Positions 27,980 through 42,900 of a stretch of DNA of 64,000 bases are shown in pieces. The notes beneath the pieces were generated by a model. The model did no database searches. It had not been told where the DNA came from and was given only the letters and a program-made list of their open reading frames with translations. Origin of the DNA: Aplysia californica (Eukaryota > Mollusca > Gastropoda > Aplysiida > Aplysiidae); NCBI RefSeq assembly GCF_000002075.1, contig NW_004797322.1, positions 302,199 through 366,198 of the forward strand. The letters run 5' to 3'. Position 1 is the first letter of the stretch. Every line of letters begins with the position of its first letter. Made by a program: the position numbers and the translations under genes.

Positions 27980-30900
27980 ATAACAAACACACACAAGCAC
28001 CATTCCCATGCAAACACACACCTACATACACAATCAAACACAGTTATACTCAGAGACACAAAAAACAGATGCACAGAAACACGCTTTTTAGTCAGAGAAT
28101 AAACTTTTGGCAAAAATCAAACACAGCTGTTCTTCAAGACTCCACAGTGTAAAGGCGTCATATCCCTGTTGACACAATTCAGATCTTAGGAAATAAGGGA
28201 GCTGCTCTAACCCAGTCAGCCGGGGCCGGTCTGGAGTGTGTGTCATACAAAATCCAAGCACAAAGAGTGACAGAATCAACAACCAAAAATATTTTCTTCC
28301 CAGGCATCTAGTTCAAAGTGGAGAGGTGAACAATTACATCAGTTACTACTCACCCAGACATCCATTTGTTCCTGGAGCGAAGCCAGGCCTACAGTCACAC
28401 CGGAAGTTAGGGTCAGTGTTGACGCACACTTGATTCAGTGAGCATGGACTGGAGGAGCATTCGTTGATATCTGACACAGATGTAATATGAACATTTTGAT
28501 TCGGGTGAAAAAAGAGGTGTGGTCATAACGACCCTCCCCTCCAAAAAAAAACACAAAAAAAACCAAAAAAACCCCAAAACAACTTGGACAAAGAGACTGG
28601 GATTTATGCTCATCCATCATACATGTGGGTCATTTCTGAAAGTCATTTTATTATTCAAGAATAGATTTTGAACTAATTTTGCAAAGATAATATACCTAGC
28701 AAGGATGGATGATTCATTTACTATCACTCACCATAATCAGGCATATGGTTGGTATGGAAATGCTTCCATCAGGAAAAATTTAGTTAAACAAAAAAAGTAA
28801 CACAAGACAGAATCTCCAACAGTATAATATCTACATATGCAAAACATTATGCAATTAGTGCAGTTTTTCGTCTAATCTCAAATATTTATCTTTATATATT
28901 TTTGTTTTTGACAATCTCAAACGTGAGTTTAGAAACTTTGTAACAAACCAAACATTTCAAACAGTAAGTTCTTATAATGCTGTGACTTTCATGCAATCTG
29001 GATAGAGTGCACAAATTGAGGGGAAAATCAAATACAACACTTGCACTGGAGTTAACAAATTTGAAGTGTCCCTTGACCTCATAGCATGAAATGCAAATAC
29101 CACATATATGTACTAAATTATTAAAAATGGAAATGCAGTGCTACCCAGCATCCTTCCGGTAAAATAAACAAATACAGACTTAAACATAAGTTAAGGACCA
29201 CCTTGACAGACAGCCCTGATTTTTTAAAAATCCCCCCAAAAAGACAGCAAGGAATATTTCAAAATGTCTTGCTCTGAAAGTGTTAATGGGTTACCATTGC
29301 GTACTGCAAAGCTTCCTAAAGGGGCAAAATCACCATGAAGTCTTTTTTATCGACTTGTGGGTGACACCACGGACATTTCTCAGTTTAAATTTCTGATGCA
29401 CGCCATAAACGGACGTACAATCTTGAACTGCGCTCACTTTGGTGGTCCTATAAGCGCAGTTTACACAAAATCCAGTATCGCATCAACATGCCATAAAGAC
29501 GAAAGCAGAGAGACTTTGATCGTGCAAGATCAGAGCTATGGCATAGCTGTATGATGGAGTTGGGGCCCGAGAAGTTGCCAGAAGGCTTGCAGTGTCACAC
29601 TCTGTCATTGTCCGCCTGAGGCAGCATCATTAAGCCACTGAACCAGTCCAAGAATGCCCACGTGCAGGTCGACCCAAGAAGACCACTCAGAGTGTTTGCA
29701 AGTGGTCCTTAACTTTTGTTGAAGTCTGTATGTGTCGCGACTCGGTGAAATCAGGCGCTCGCCAATTTTTGGCCATGTGTAGTTATTGATATTGTCTTAA
29801 AGCTTGTTCATTTGTCTTGCTTTGGATAAAATAAAAACAATTCATCTATATTGAATAGAAGTTGAGATATTTACAATTGAAGAGGGTGGGGGCCCCTGGT
29901 TTTAGAGGTAAAATCAGTGAGAAAAAGGCCGCCTAAGTTTGGCGATTTCTAAAGCTGTGGTGTCCTTGGAAACAAAGCATTTATATTTTGTGCATTTGAC
30001 GTTTTTCAGTAAAAATCCACAGAGGGATGTGTTTATAAAGCTAACTTTTGGCTACAAGTGATCAAATATTTTCTAGATGCTGGAATAATCACCTTGATCA
30101 AGCATTTTTTTCCCAATACATCAACTGTCTGATTTTGTGTCTTTTTCTGACTTTTGAATTAATGAATTTCATTTTCAAATCTAAAAAATTGTTGGCGTAT
30201 TTACACAGCTTTATGACTATGTGGGATGAATGCCATAGAATAAGGAACAGCAAGGTAGGTCAGTCCATTGTCTATCTGAGAGTTATGTAAGTCATTATCA
30301 TGGTATGTTAATAATATATGATGGCATAGAAAGGGCTAGATCATGATATATTCTATGGGCTCAAGACATCACTTCATCACTATTCTCCTCATGCAAGTAA
30401 CTTTTTTCTTCAGATAAAGTTGAGGCACTACTACAGCTTCCAGTTTGTGTCTAATAGACTACAGCTTCCAGATTGTGTCTAATAGACAACAATAGTGGTA
30501 GTGAAACATACAGTTCGCAACATGGGAGTAAGAGGGGTTGATAAAAAAGGGAAAAAAAATCTGAGTCCCCTGGCAGAAGACTAACCAACTATTTTGTCAA
30601 ACTGACCTGGACAGTTGTTTGCAGCATCAGGCTGAGAACCTTCTGGACAGACACATTCAAAAGAGCCATCTGTGTTGCTGCATACCTGCCTTGATAGGCA
30701 TGGGGATACTCCTTCACACTCGTCAATATCTGAAAAAAATCCCCATATATTTTCCATTTGTAAAAAAAAAAAAACCTCTGACTATAACGCATTCAAACTA
30801 AAACAATTCACATGATGAAAGTCTTCATAACTTTCATATCATCAGTTATACTAAAATACGCCTGAACACAAATAATTGAAAACATTTTTTAAAATTCATG

Positions 30901-33900
30901 AATTTTCAGCTCTTTGCAGCGAGAATGGGATCCCAAGACATTGAAAATGTAATGAAATATAGTAACTATTTTGAAGATTTCTTCATGTCATTTAAGCTAT
31001 TTGGCATTTCATTCACCACCCTTTAAAATCATTCATATTCAAAAGCAACAATTTTTAAAAAGAAAGCATTTTTGTTAGCAATATATTCATCATGTTATGC
31101 TCCATCCATAGTGTTTTTAAAAAGTTTTTCAACACACACTCAAAACCCTTATATCTCACTAAAATGATGAGAAAAGGCACGAAAGTTAGCCTCCTAGTAT
31201 TTGATACAGGTTAATCTGTGTGCTGACATATTGAGGATCCGCAGTTTAATCTTGATAACGCTTACAGAACAAAAGAAATTAATAACGATAATAAATGATT
31301 AATAATAAATAGTGTTTGTATAGTACATATACCCGCTCAATAGCAATTCAAGCTCTCTGCATTTGACAATCTACAAGTACCAGCTGACCAGAAAAAAATT
31401 TTTTTTCAAAGAAATGTTAATAACTTCTTTGTATACGATCCAAATGACATCAAAATTGACTGAAAGCTAAAATATACACCCGGAACATGTTATTCAAAAA
31501 GTTCATAGCTGATGCACCACAGAATGATGATAAAGAAGTTCCCCCCTGTACATCATGATTTTGCAGTCAAGATATATCGGCAAACGAAATCTCCAAATCT
31601 ACTTGTGCATTATTTGCTCAGGTATGTGAGATAGATATCTGTAACAAACATAATGTTACTAGGAAAAGGTCCATTTTGACATGGGCTGCACATTTTGAAA
31701 TATGTGGGTCCATAGAAAATAAGAACTCAAATTCAAAAAGTCCCGAGCGACACACGATAGATAGCCTGAAAAACAACACTTTTGAAAAGGTTAGGGTGGT
31801 CTATGATTTGGTGAGCTCTGACCAATACCGTATCATTTTATCAAAGTTCTGTAGAAGCTTGGGACAATTTGTTGAGGAGGAAGGGAGACAGAACCTGAAC
31901 ATTCAGCAAGATGGGGCTGCTTCTCATGATACTAGAGCTGCTCAGCGATAGATCAGCAACAATTTTGGTTACAGGACAGTCAGTCTGACTGAGCACAATT
32001 GGGCTCCAAAGAATTGAGACCCGAGCCCACTGGAATTTCCCAGTTGGGGGTGTTTGATAGACAGAGTGTGTGGGAAAACCTTAAAAAGTATCCAAGACTC
32101 AAAAGAAACCATCATGGTGGAGGACACGAAAGAGATTTCCCCTATGAAGTGTTAATGCCTGATTGTCAATTTCACTCAGCGTGTCACAATGTGCTTTACT
32201 CGAAATTGGAGGTATCTGGAAGCTATGTTGTAATTTTGTTTGAGGCTGTCATTTTTATAGTCATTTATACATTTTTTTTTAAAACAACGGACGTCCCACG
32301 TTTCTGCAAACTTTGGCGTTGGTACCTTTATTTTTAAAATGTTTTATTGGCTTTCTTTTTGACAAACTTTTATTCTGGTCACCTGGTATACCTCAGCAGA
32401 CCTGGAACATTCAGAAACATTTTCGGCTTCAAATGGAAATATACGGCCCAAGCACTCAATAAAGGGCTAAAACACTAACAAACAGACAAGATCTTTCACT
32501 GTCTATAGCTAAGAACCCATTCCCACCTGGGCTGAAGTGGAGAAAATAGAGCATGCTGTAGAGTGTGAATATGCACCTATAAATGCAATTATTGTTATCG
32601 TTATATTATTATTATATTATCATTATTATCACATATTTCTTCCGGTTACATGGCGAGAGCAAAACACAGAGAGTATGACTTCATGGTTTGTGCTAACCTT
32701 GACAGGGGTCTGCAGGGGTGGTCCTGTTGTAACCATCAGAACAGGAACAGGAGAAGGATCCCACAGAATTAGTGCAGTCTTCATTGACACCACAAGGGGA
32801 AGTAAGACATTCATTCTTATCTGCATGAAGACAAAGAACAATATAGATTATTCAGGAAAGTGATCATAAAACAAAATTTGTGATACAATGCAGTGGAACA
32901 AGGTGCTCGTCAATTTTGGTTATGTTGAGATATTAATATCATCTTAAAGCTCGTTTATTTGTCTTGCTTTAGATGAAAATAATACCCATCTATCTTGAAT
33001 AGAAGCTGATATATTTTTGATTGAAGGAGGTGGGAGTCGCCTGACTTCAGATGTAATATTAGCGAGAAAATTGCTGCCTAATTTTGGTGACTTACATAGC
33101 TTGAGAGCCCTTGAAAACTGAAAATATACTTTTGCTATGCTTTTAATCAACTTTTTTTCAGTAAAATCCGCATAGAAATATGCTTTTAAAAAGACAATAA
33201 AGGTGTTGATCCAAAAAACAAAAATTCAATGTTGTCAAACTGGCCAAAAAATGCAGTTTTCTTTGATTTCATTATTTTGAAGAGCGCCTGGTTTTATCAC
33301 AATGCCTCATATTTCACTTAGTAAAAAAGATGGGTAGGCTTAAGTATTTCAGTGGTAAAGTGGTAAAGGTCTGTATGTTGTTAAGGTGTAATACAGGGCT
33401 TCAAAAACAAATGAGTCATTTTTGCACTTGGGAAGCAACTGAAGGGTATTTATATAATCTGTAAGTTATGGTGCCCATTCATAATTGAAGTTGTTGCTTT
33501 AAAAAAAAGTTTATATAACAGTTTTATGACAATTGCAAAACAATTATAAGTCAAAAAGATTAGAGGTTCCCCCCACCCACCATATCAAGGTTACTAGTTC
33601 AATTATTTTTGTGTCTTTACTGGAATTCTAATAGTAGTTCAATCTTCCTTGTGTCTTCACGGGAAGTCTATTAGTAGATAAATCATTCTTGTGTCTGTTT
33701 GGGAGGTCTAACAGTAGTTCAACAACTTTGTATCTTTACGGGAAGTCTATTAGTAATTTAATCATTCTTGTTGTGTCTTATGGGAAATCTATTAGTACAG
33801 TCAAACCTGTGTAAGACCGCCACCCATTGTCAAGGAGAAAAGTGGCCGTATGAGACAGGCGGCCATCTTAGGCAGGATTGATACAGATGAAGAAAACAAA

Positions 33901-36900
33901 CCATTCCCATCTGAGGTCCTGATCGAAAGTAGCTGCACTGTTGTTGTTGTTTTGTTGTTGTTGGTGTGTATTTTGTTTGTAATTTTTATTTTGTTGCTGA
34001 TTTTGCACAAGGGTGACAATAAAACGAAATGTATCAGACAAGGAAGACCGAGTGCCATGTTAAAACAAACACATGGGTCGCCACCACTCGGAGAACGAGT
34101 GACGCTCCTGTCACAAGATCATGTTGACATCCAGTGTTACTTTGTTACAGACTGGGTAAACAGTGACCACTGATCTCACTTACGATTTGTGTTTGAGTTC
34201 TGGGCGGGGCTTATGGGTTGTGAGGGATCACACGCTTACCTCACCAGCAGCTGAAAATTGGTAGCTATTGGTCATGATCGGTTGCAGAACTACCTGACAA
34301 CAACAACAGGTGATTGAATTATGACGGCTCACCCACAACGCCAGGGGCCAATGTACAATTTATGACAAAACGTAATGGAGTCACTAAGGTAGCCGTCTAA
34401 GACAGGTGTTATTGCTTAGTGTGATAGAGGTTGTGTGTTAAATTATGGTTGCCGTGGCCGCGTTGGACAGGTGCCCGTTTTACACAGTTAAATTATATAG
34501 GAAAAATGCAAGGGGGAAAATGGAAAGTGGCCGTTTGTACAGGTGGCCGTCTTATAGAGGTGGCTGTCAGGGCAGGTTTGACTGTAGTTTGATCATTCTC
34601 GAGTCTCTAGGGGAGGTCTAATAGTTCAGTCTTAACTTTGTGTCTTTACTGGAGGTCTTACAGACAGTAGTTCAGTCATTCTTGTGTCTGTACAGAAGGT
34701 AGTTCAATCTTCTTTGTGCCTTTACAAAAAGTCTAATAGTAGTTCAATCATCTTTGTGTCTTCATGTTTGTGTCTGTATGGCAATCATCTTTGTGTCTTC
34801 ATGTTTGTGTCTGTATGGAAAGAATCGTATCTTTGTGCTGGAAATGTAACTGTATACTTTTAACATTTGAGCAGAATTAAACAATTTTCAGGTTTTGCAT
34901 ATTAAGTTCTACAGATGCAAATGTAATGCCATGTCATACATTTTGCACTTGACATGCCATCCCACCACTTAATGGTTAACAGAATTTAAAAAATATCTGG
35001 GTTTGAAAAGTAATGCTAGTGATGCATCTGAAAAGTTGCGTAGATTTGAGGCTGGAAAGGACATTGTGTCCGTTTGCATAGAAGGGCTTTTTTGTACTTT
35101 CAATGACATCGTGCCATCAGAGCTGTCTAAACCTCATCATAACAGAGCAAGGAGAAAAAAACAAACACCCTCCATCTTTACTTAAAGGGTTAAGGTAGTA
35201 AGAATGGGTGTGAGGGGAGATAAATGACTTTAATGAAGTTACTAGCTACGGTAGTTATTAGGTTAGAAGGAATTCTTCTTATTAAACCAGTCTCATCAGC
35301 ACAATTGAAAGCATTTACTTTATAGTTTACTAGACCAGTCTAAAAAAAATTGCTGTAATTCATATCTCAAATCACTATGCGTCACATATGACTTATGTCA
35401 AAGTTTTTTCATATTTTTCCTTCTCTATCTGCATGTATCTCACTGTTGCTCAGATCAACCTCATAACTTACTTCAACAAGTTTATGTCATCATAACTGAC
35501 AAGCGTTTTAAGGCATATTCCCGGCTATTATACTAATCAGAGAGAAGCTTAGATTGCACTAGAGTGTGAAATTATTTTCCCCCTATATGGATGAATTACA
35601 TTTCGTTGTCAGTTGATACAAAAATCCTGTGCTTGAATTTTGGCTGGCATTTAATGTCACATTTTTCCTGGGCAGGCCTGCTTTCCTTTGACTATAGTAG
35701 GTGCACTATCTTTTAAAAAAGTCTTTGTTAAACATAAAGCTCCTGGACACTGGCTCAAATGAATAAGTCTCATAAGAGTCTGAATATACTTCACATTTAT
35801 GCTGTGAAACCAAAAAATGTATCGAGAATGTCAACAGTCTGTGATATCCCTCACAAACTTCAACGCAAAAGACCAAAGAGATTGTAATTACCGTGGACTA
35901 TAACGTTTTACCTGTACACTCGGCTCCAAGGACAACACGCTCATAGCCAGCTATACAATTGCAAGTGTAAGATCCAACAGTGTTTCTGCAGGTTTCAACT
36001 AGCCCGCATGGAGTTCTCTGACATTCATCTTGGTCTGTTCAGATACAAGAGACACTGCTTTATCACAAGCCTTTGAAATTACATTGAACATTATCAACAG
36101 GAATTCACAGACGATAGCAAGTACATGTGTGATTCCACCCCTATTCCAACCCCTCAATCTACTTTCCCACTCAATGAGGAAGTGACTTGATTTCGTAGAG
36201 AGTTTCACTCTATTCTACAAATAGACAGCCTTCAGTTAAAAGGTAGTAAGGAGGCTCATGGAAATACCTATCATCATTTTACCATTTCTGCAATATGACT
36301 AAAGCATACTTTTAAAGTTAAAACTCAAAACAGCCCAAAATGACGGGCTGACTTTCAATAATATAATTCTTAAAAACATTTTTAAAGAGTATTTCTTCGA
36401 GGGGTGAGCAAACTGAAAAATATCCCAAACTATGGCCATCAGCAGAATTGACAAAGTCTGCCAAGCACAGATTATGCAATATCAAAGCAGCAATGTTTGT
36501 GAGTGTGTCTTTGTTATTGATTGCTCTCAAAGCAAGACCTATCTAGCAATCATAATGCTACTGCAAATATGACTTTTTGATTTGGGAAAACACAAATCCT
36601 GCAAAGATGGCTTTTTGATTAGGGAAAACATAAATCCCTGCATCATTCTAAATAGAGAAAATAAGCAGATACTCTTATCATGGGTTGAATTTAAAAAAAA
36701 TAAATACAGTACATCCTTTTGATTTTTCTTTAACTTCACTTGTATAATTATTGATGGGTTTAAAACTCTTATTTCTAACATGAAACAAAGCTTGGCAAAT
36801 AATTACTTTTTAGTTGCATAGTTCTGCTCACTGTTAAACACTCCTGGTACTCACCTATACATGTCGAATTCACATCACGCTCATAACCAGCAGAACAGGA

Positions 36901-39900
36901 ACACACGTATGATCCTTCATTGTTGGTACAATCCTCATTGGCAGAGCATGGGTTTTGACTGCATTCGTTTACATCTGGGCAAAGATTGAAAGTTTTCATC
37001 ATCAAATGAAGAGTTCCAAAAACCACACGGTCATTATTCTTTATTAGTATGTGTGTTAACCATAGTCATCCACTATCAACTTTTGCTGGTGTCAATTTAT
37101 CAGGAAACACACTTCTGCAATTTTCTCAGGGGAGTAAGTACATGTTCTTAATCGTAATGTCCATCATTTACCAGTTTTTTCAATCAAAGGAAATTTATCT
37201 GCCAAGACCTGAGGATATACTTTCACATCCTTCCCTATTATGCACTCATATTGGACAATGTGATAATGATTTCTGGCTTTCCCGATATGTAAACGTAGAT
37301 GCCCTCCTCCATTGAACCTTTTCCCATGGGGATACATTCTATCAAATTTCGGAAGGCTTTTTTGTTCAATATTAAATCTGCATCAAACCAAGCCCTTTAA
37401 TTCCCACATAGTTTGTAGATGTTAGATCAGCTATCAGGGCATGATAACAAGCATCACACAAAATATGTGTGTTCTATTCCCCATCAAAATGACCTGTCCC
37501 ACTGATGATGGATGTTCTTAGAAACGACAAGCACACAGAGAACAAAAATCAGTGACGCTAGAGTCAGACAGCAACCAGCTACTGCCATCCATGACTATCC
37601 TCTGAATAATGAGTTCTGCAATTGCAGATCTTTCAAGCCCCCATCTATACAATTTAGATAATTTACGAGGTGGGCTGCTACAACCCTACCTGTCAGGGCC
37701 AACCAGGTTGAGAGGGATACTTCCCAACAGGAAAACTAAGATACTTGATGAAAAGCACACCACGCAGATATCAAACTCACAGCTTCTACATGCAATAGCA
37801 AAGCGCAAAACTGCTATACCACAGACACAAGTTAATCAAAAGTCATTTCTATGAAGTTGTTGCTTTGACTTCATGCTATCAGAGACACAATTATGACAAT
37901 AAATGTAATCCCAATCAATGCTGTAGTGAGACACAGTTTAAAATTACTGAAAACAAGTTAAAGTTTTGGAATCTGAGCCACATTTTAAAAAAAAGTCTTG
38001 GAGATAAGTTGGTGCTTTTCATCCACATTTAGCTGGAATTGTGCTGTATACAGACTCTAAAGGGTCTATAATAAACACAACCATTCAGACTGTGTCTTCA
38101 TTATCTGAGCTTAAGAAACTATTCACAACAAAGAAAACGAGGGGGACCAAAGCAACAGTCCATTAAAAGCATTAAGTCATTTCATTTAAATTTATTTTCA
38201 GGGAACTCCACAGCAACAATGGGAACATATATTAGCTATTACTATTATATTGATACACAAAAAGGAGGGTAATCATTTTGGGTTTCCTCAGTCCATCCTT
38301 TAAGCAGGTGGTTGGGGGCAGAGGTAATACAGTGAGTAGTGTGTCAGAGAGTGGGTGCTTGGGTAGCAAGGAAGATAATGATCATAAATTTAGAAAACAG
38401 GTTTGATTGGCCAAGTTAGCGCAAGGTTTCCTTTTTACAGGAACAGCTCACTTTTTCTGACATGTACATTTTAGAAAAGTGATTTTTTTTTCCTTTGACT
38501 GATAACAGTGACAGATCAATTAACAAACATGCAAAGCTTTCAAATTACATTTTCAAAATATCTGTACAGGGAACATGTAGTGTCAAGTTTCTTCTTTTTC
38601 TTCTTTGCTTTTGCCCTACTAGAGTTTGACTGCTGGTTCTTCAAACTATGGTGCAAGTGATTTTAAGGTATGTGACAGTTTTTTCTATTTTGTAGGGCCC
38701 CCTTTGCCTTTAGGCAGCCACATTTCCATTTCGATGGCACTCTATATGTTTTTATACCGTCTAAAGTATTCTCAGTTTTGGTATGAATTAATTTTTTATT
38801 TGAATTAATTGATTTTAGGATTACCAAGGGATCTTTAACCTGTGCAACTTGCACACAGGACCTCCAAAATTTTCTCCCTTATCCGAGAAGGCTAGATGGT
38901 CCATCTTACTAACCTTGAGATCAGGGGTGTGACAGAAAGACAGCACAAAGAAGGAGTCAGCAGTAGGGGTAGAAAGAGTCAGGAGTAAAGGAGACAATAG
39001 CCCAGAGGAGGCCAGAGATAGGAAAAGGAAGTGGAGATGAAAGCAAATCGCAGAACAGGAAAGATGGTGACAGGAGAACACTTTAGAGATGATTTTTTTG
39101 GGTCCCTGTTAGGTTTCAATGCAGGGACTTTTTGAATGAAAAATAAAGACCGTACCTCAAAACCAAAGACAGCCCCTTAGTGTCAAGTTTAATGTCAACT
39201 TCTAACTTGTCAGAGACAATTCTAGGACAAAAGTAAGGTAAGTAAATACAAGCTAAAAAAAACAACAAATTTGTTGCAGTCAATGCAGATATTGCCTTGT
39301 TTGTAATGATACTTTGAGACTTTTGTAAGTCAGTCACAGAATCAACATACAAAACTGGCATAAAACTTAAAAAAAGATAGAATAGCAAGGGGGAGCAATG
39401 TCTTACCAATGCATGTTTGTCCACTTAAGACAAAGCCTGGTGCACAGTCACAACTGAAGGAGCCCACATTGTTGTTACACACTGTATTCCCGCTACATGG
39501 GTTTTTCAGACATTCATCCTCATCTGTTCAAAAAGGAAGTTTCTATTATATTTCAACATTATCAAAACAATAAGGAAATGGAAAATAGTAACACAGAATT
39601 CATATCTTGTAACAACATGTCATAATGAGACAATCCATACTCATAGCAAAAAGCTTTTTTGTACCAATGGCATAAACACTGAATTTGTCTGAGTTGTGAG
39701 AGTCTCAACTTTCTCTGTCACAGAAGATCTAATCCCTCTTAACCCATTCCCTGTCAGACCGTATTCCTCACTGTGGATGAATGGTTCTGGTTTCATACAG
39801 AGGGAAAGCAAATTCAATGTTTATTTTTTACATTTTTTTTATAATTTAAGTAATCATTTTATGGCACTTGCGACACAATTAGTTCATGCAAGTGCCAAAG

Positions 39901-42900
39901 ATTAAAGGTGTTACAAGAGAGTAACAAATTCATGAAAGAAGGAGAAATAAGAATGATAGATGTTTAATAGGAAAGAAGGAGCAAACCACATCAGAGCATT
40001 CACCAACCACCCACAATCAATGTTTATGTCATGAGACAAGCAAATATAAGCAAGCAATCAACTGATTCAGACATTGTTCATGATTGTAGCTTACAGTCAC
40101 ATATGATTGAATTGCAAGACACACAAAAATTAGATGAATAACCTGTTCACACTATCTGAGTAACCTCTGGGCAAAAAAAAAAAGAGTTGAGTATCCAAAT
40201 TGGGGGATCTGTGTTGCTCCTGGAGTTGGATTTCATGGCAAATGAGCAAAATAACGGCTGCATTTTGCCAAAAAAGGTTTATATCTAGTCGCAAACATTT
40301 GATCATGGCAGTAATCTCAAATATGTCATATACACTACACATTTGATTGTTGTACATCTATCATAGTGCACACTACCTAAACTTCAACACTGCATAATGT
40401 TTTGGGGGGGTAGTTTTTGGTCCATGTTTTATGGTCCTCGCAACTGCATAAAGTCATCTTCAGCTGGTAGGAAATTTTGAATTTTGCCCATGTGGCGGCC
40501 GAGGCCTACTCTTATCGATTTTGGACCACCAAGAGATCTTTAATGAGCGCAACTTGCACACGAGATTTCCGAGATTTTTCCCCCTTGTCTGAGAAGGCTA
40601 GGTGTCGATCTTTCCTACCATAAGATCAGGGGTGTGGCTGAAAGACAGCAGTAAGAAGGAGCAAAGGAGTAGGAGTAGAAAGGCTGCAGAAAGAGTCAGG
40701 AGCCCAGAGGGGGACAATGGAGGGGAGGGGGTGTGGTGGGGGCAGAAAGTGGAGACGAAAACAGATGTCAGAGTATTGTTAGAGAGCAGGAAAGGATGTG
40801 AAAGGAGAACATTATAATAATTGCATTTATATAGCGCATATCCATGCTCAAGAGCATGCTCTAAGTGCTTTACAACCATTATTACCCAAGCAGACCCTCT
40901 GAGAACACTCAGAAACATTCTCGGCTTCCGCGGAAGCATACAGTGCAAGCTGCGGATTTCATGCGCTCAAACACTATCAAACTGACAAGATCGTTCACTG
41001 TCTATAGCCGGATACCCATTTCCACTTGGGTGAAGTGAGGAAAATTTGTGCAAAGTGCCTTTCCCAAGACCACGTCGGGCCCCTGACGGGATTCGAACAC
41101 ACGACCTTAAGGTTGTGAATCCGAGAGCCTAACCACTAGGCCACTTTAGAGAAATCTTAGAGAAGTAAATTTTCCATCGCTATCCGGATTATCCTGTGAC
41201 CTATTGAATGACAAGCGAAAACCTTAACTTTTACGCCATGAGAGCATAATATGCGGCAAGGTTGAGTCACCATATGAGTTTTGAAAAGGGTGAAAAGGAA
41301 AGAAGTGATATAAAAGTAAGTTTCTTTTCTTTCTTATTACCTTTACACTCAAACCCATCAGAAATAAATCCAGTAACACACGGACAGCTAAAAGAGCCCA
41401 CAGAGTTGACACATCGTGAGTTTTCCTTGCATGGATCAGTATCACATTCATCTATGTCTGTTGAGAAAAAATAGGGGAAATTAAAATCTAGTGATATTGG
41501 AATAATGGAAAACTACAAAAACAAGTCTTTTCTTGCTGCTAGATAACAGGTACTCTTATATCAAAACAAATATGTAATGATACTGGAATAATGGAAAACA
41601 ATGATTATGTTAGTCTTTACTCTCTGCTCAGTAACTGGTAGTATTATAATAGTCCTATACATGGGAAGCAAATGTGTCTTTGGGAATAAACAAAGTAGTC
41701 TTGAAATACTATCTTTTTGATCTTTAGAAAAAAAACGACAACTACATTAGACCCTATTTGTATATGTGCGGCCCTGTAATTCTATGAGAACACGCATATG
41801 CCAGTATGTATATATGAGTAATGTTCCTACAGACAGGACTCAGTTATGACTGCACTTTGACACAATCTAGACTTTTTTTCCTCAGATCGTTTCTTCACTA
41901 CCACACTGACTACTGACAAGCACACTTTGTACCTACCTACACATGATGTGCCAGTCACATCACTCTTGTAGCCAGTGTTACAGGAACATGAAAATGATCC
42001 ATCGTTGTTAGTACATCCCGCATTAGCTTGGCATGGGTTCTGATCACATTCATCCACATCTAACAAGAGAATGAAAATAAAACTTACATCAAAAATAGAT
42101 TACGCAACCCCCCCAAAAAAAACAAACAAACAACAACAACAAAACCAACACATTCTCACTCACTGCATGTCAACTATACAACAACATAAAGTCTTCTTCT
42201 CTTTAGCAAAATGGGCACAAAAAAAGGAAAGAAAAAATCTGCTTGTGAACAAAACTATAGGTAAGGTATGTGTCTTTACTTAAAAGCACATACATGTGTG
42301 TGCACACTTATGTGGATGTTTTCAAGCGAGAAATATGGCACCTAGTCAACATAATGGAATGCCCATTGAATATCAGACAAGGTGATTACCTTATACAATT
42401 GAATTGGCGTTACAGTGCCATTTGGTTAACATCTCAGCGCATAGTAGTGTTGGGTCAGGCTCGTTAATTCAGAGACTGCTGGTAACGAATTGTTCACTGG
42501 TAATTCTCACAAACAAATGGATGGATGATGAATAGCTTGCTTGTGAAGCTTTGTTTGCTACACCTCTGGCTTAGAGTCAACCATTTGTTTTGCAAGCAAG
42601 TGTATGGATAGATGGATGGGTGGATGGATGGATGGATGGATAGATGGAGGAGACTGCTTTGCATGGCATACTAAAAGTACTATTACTACATCATGCACTA
42701 GTCTATGTCATGCAAATTGAGATGCATTCACGAAAGTTTGACACTACACATAATCCACGACAAATGCACCCCCCCCCCCTTTCCCACAAAGCACACGCTC
42801 CTTGTTGTGTTAGGTTAGAACATTTTAGTTAAGTACCATTGATGGCAGGATTTTCGTTTTCAAGACCTATTGGAATCTTTAAAACTTCACCTATGCAGCA

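Noticed and set aside
27853-28152. His/Thr-rich and Val/Cys-rich frames over dinucleotide repeats (also at 13858, 52317, 55131, 55671, 61916, 62072)
   Set aside because: Translations of CA/GT or AG/CT microsatellites, with no codon structure beyond the repeat.
35003-35185. 60-codon frame with basic C-terminus
   Set aside because: No recognisable motif, no splice context and no sister copy in the window.
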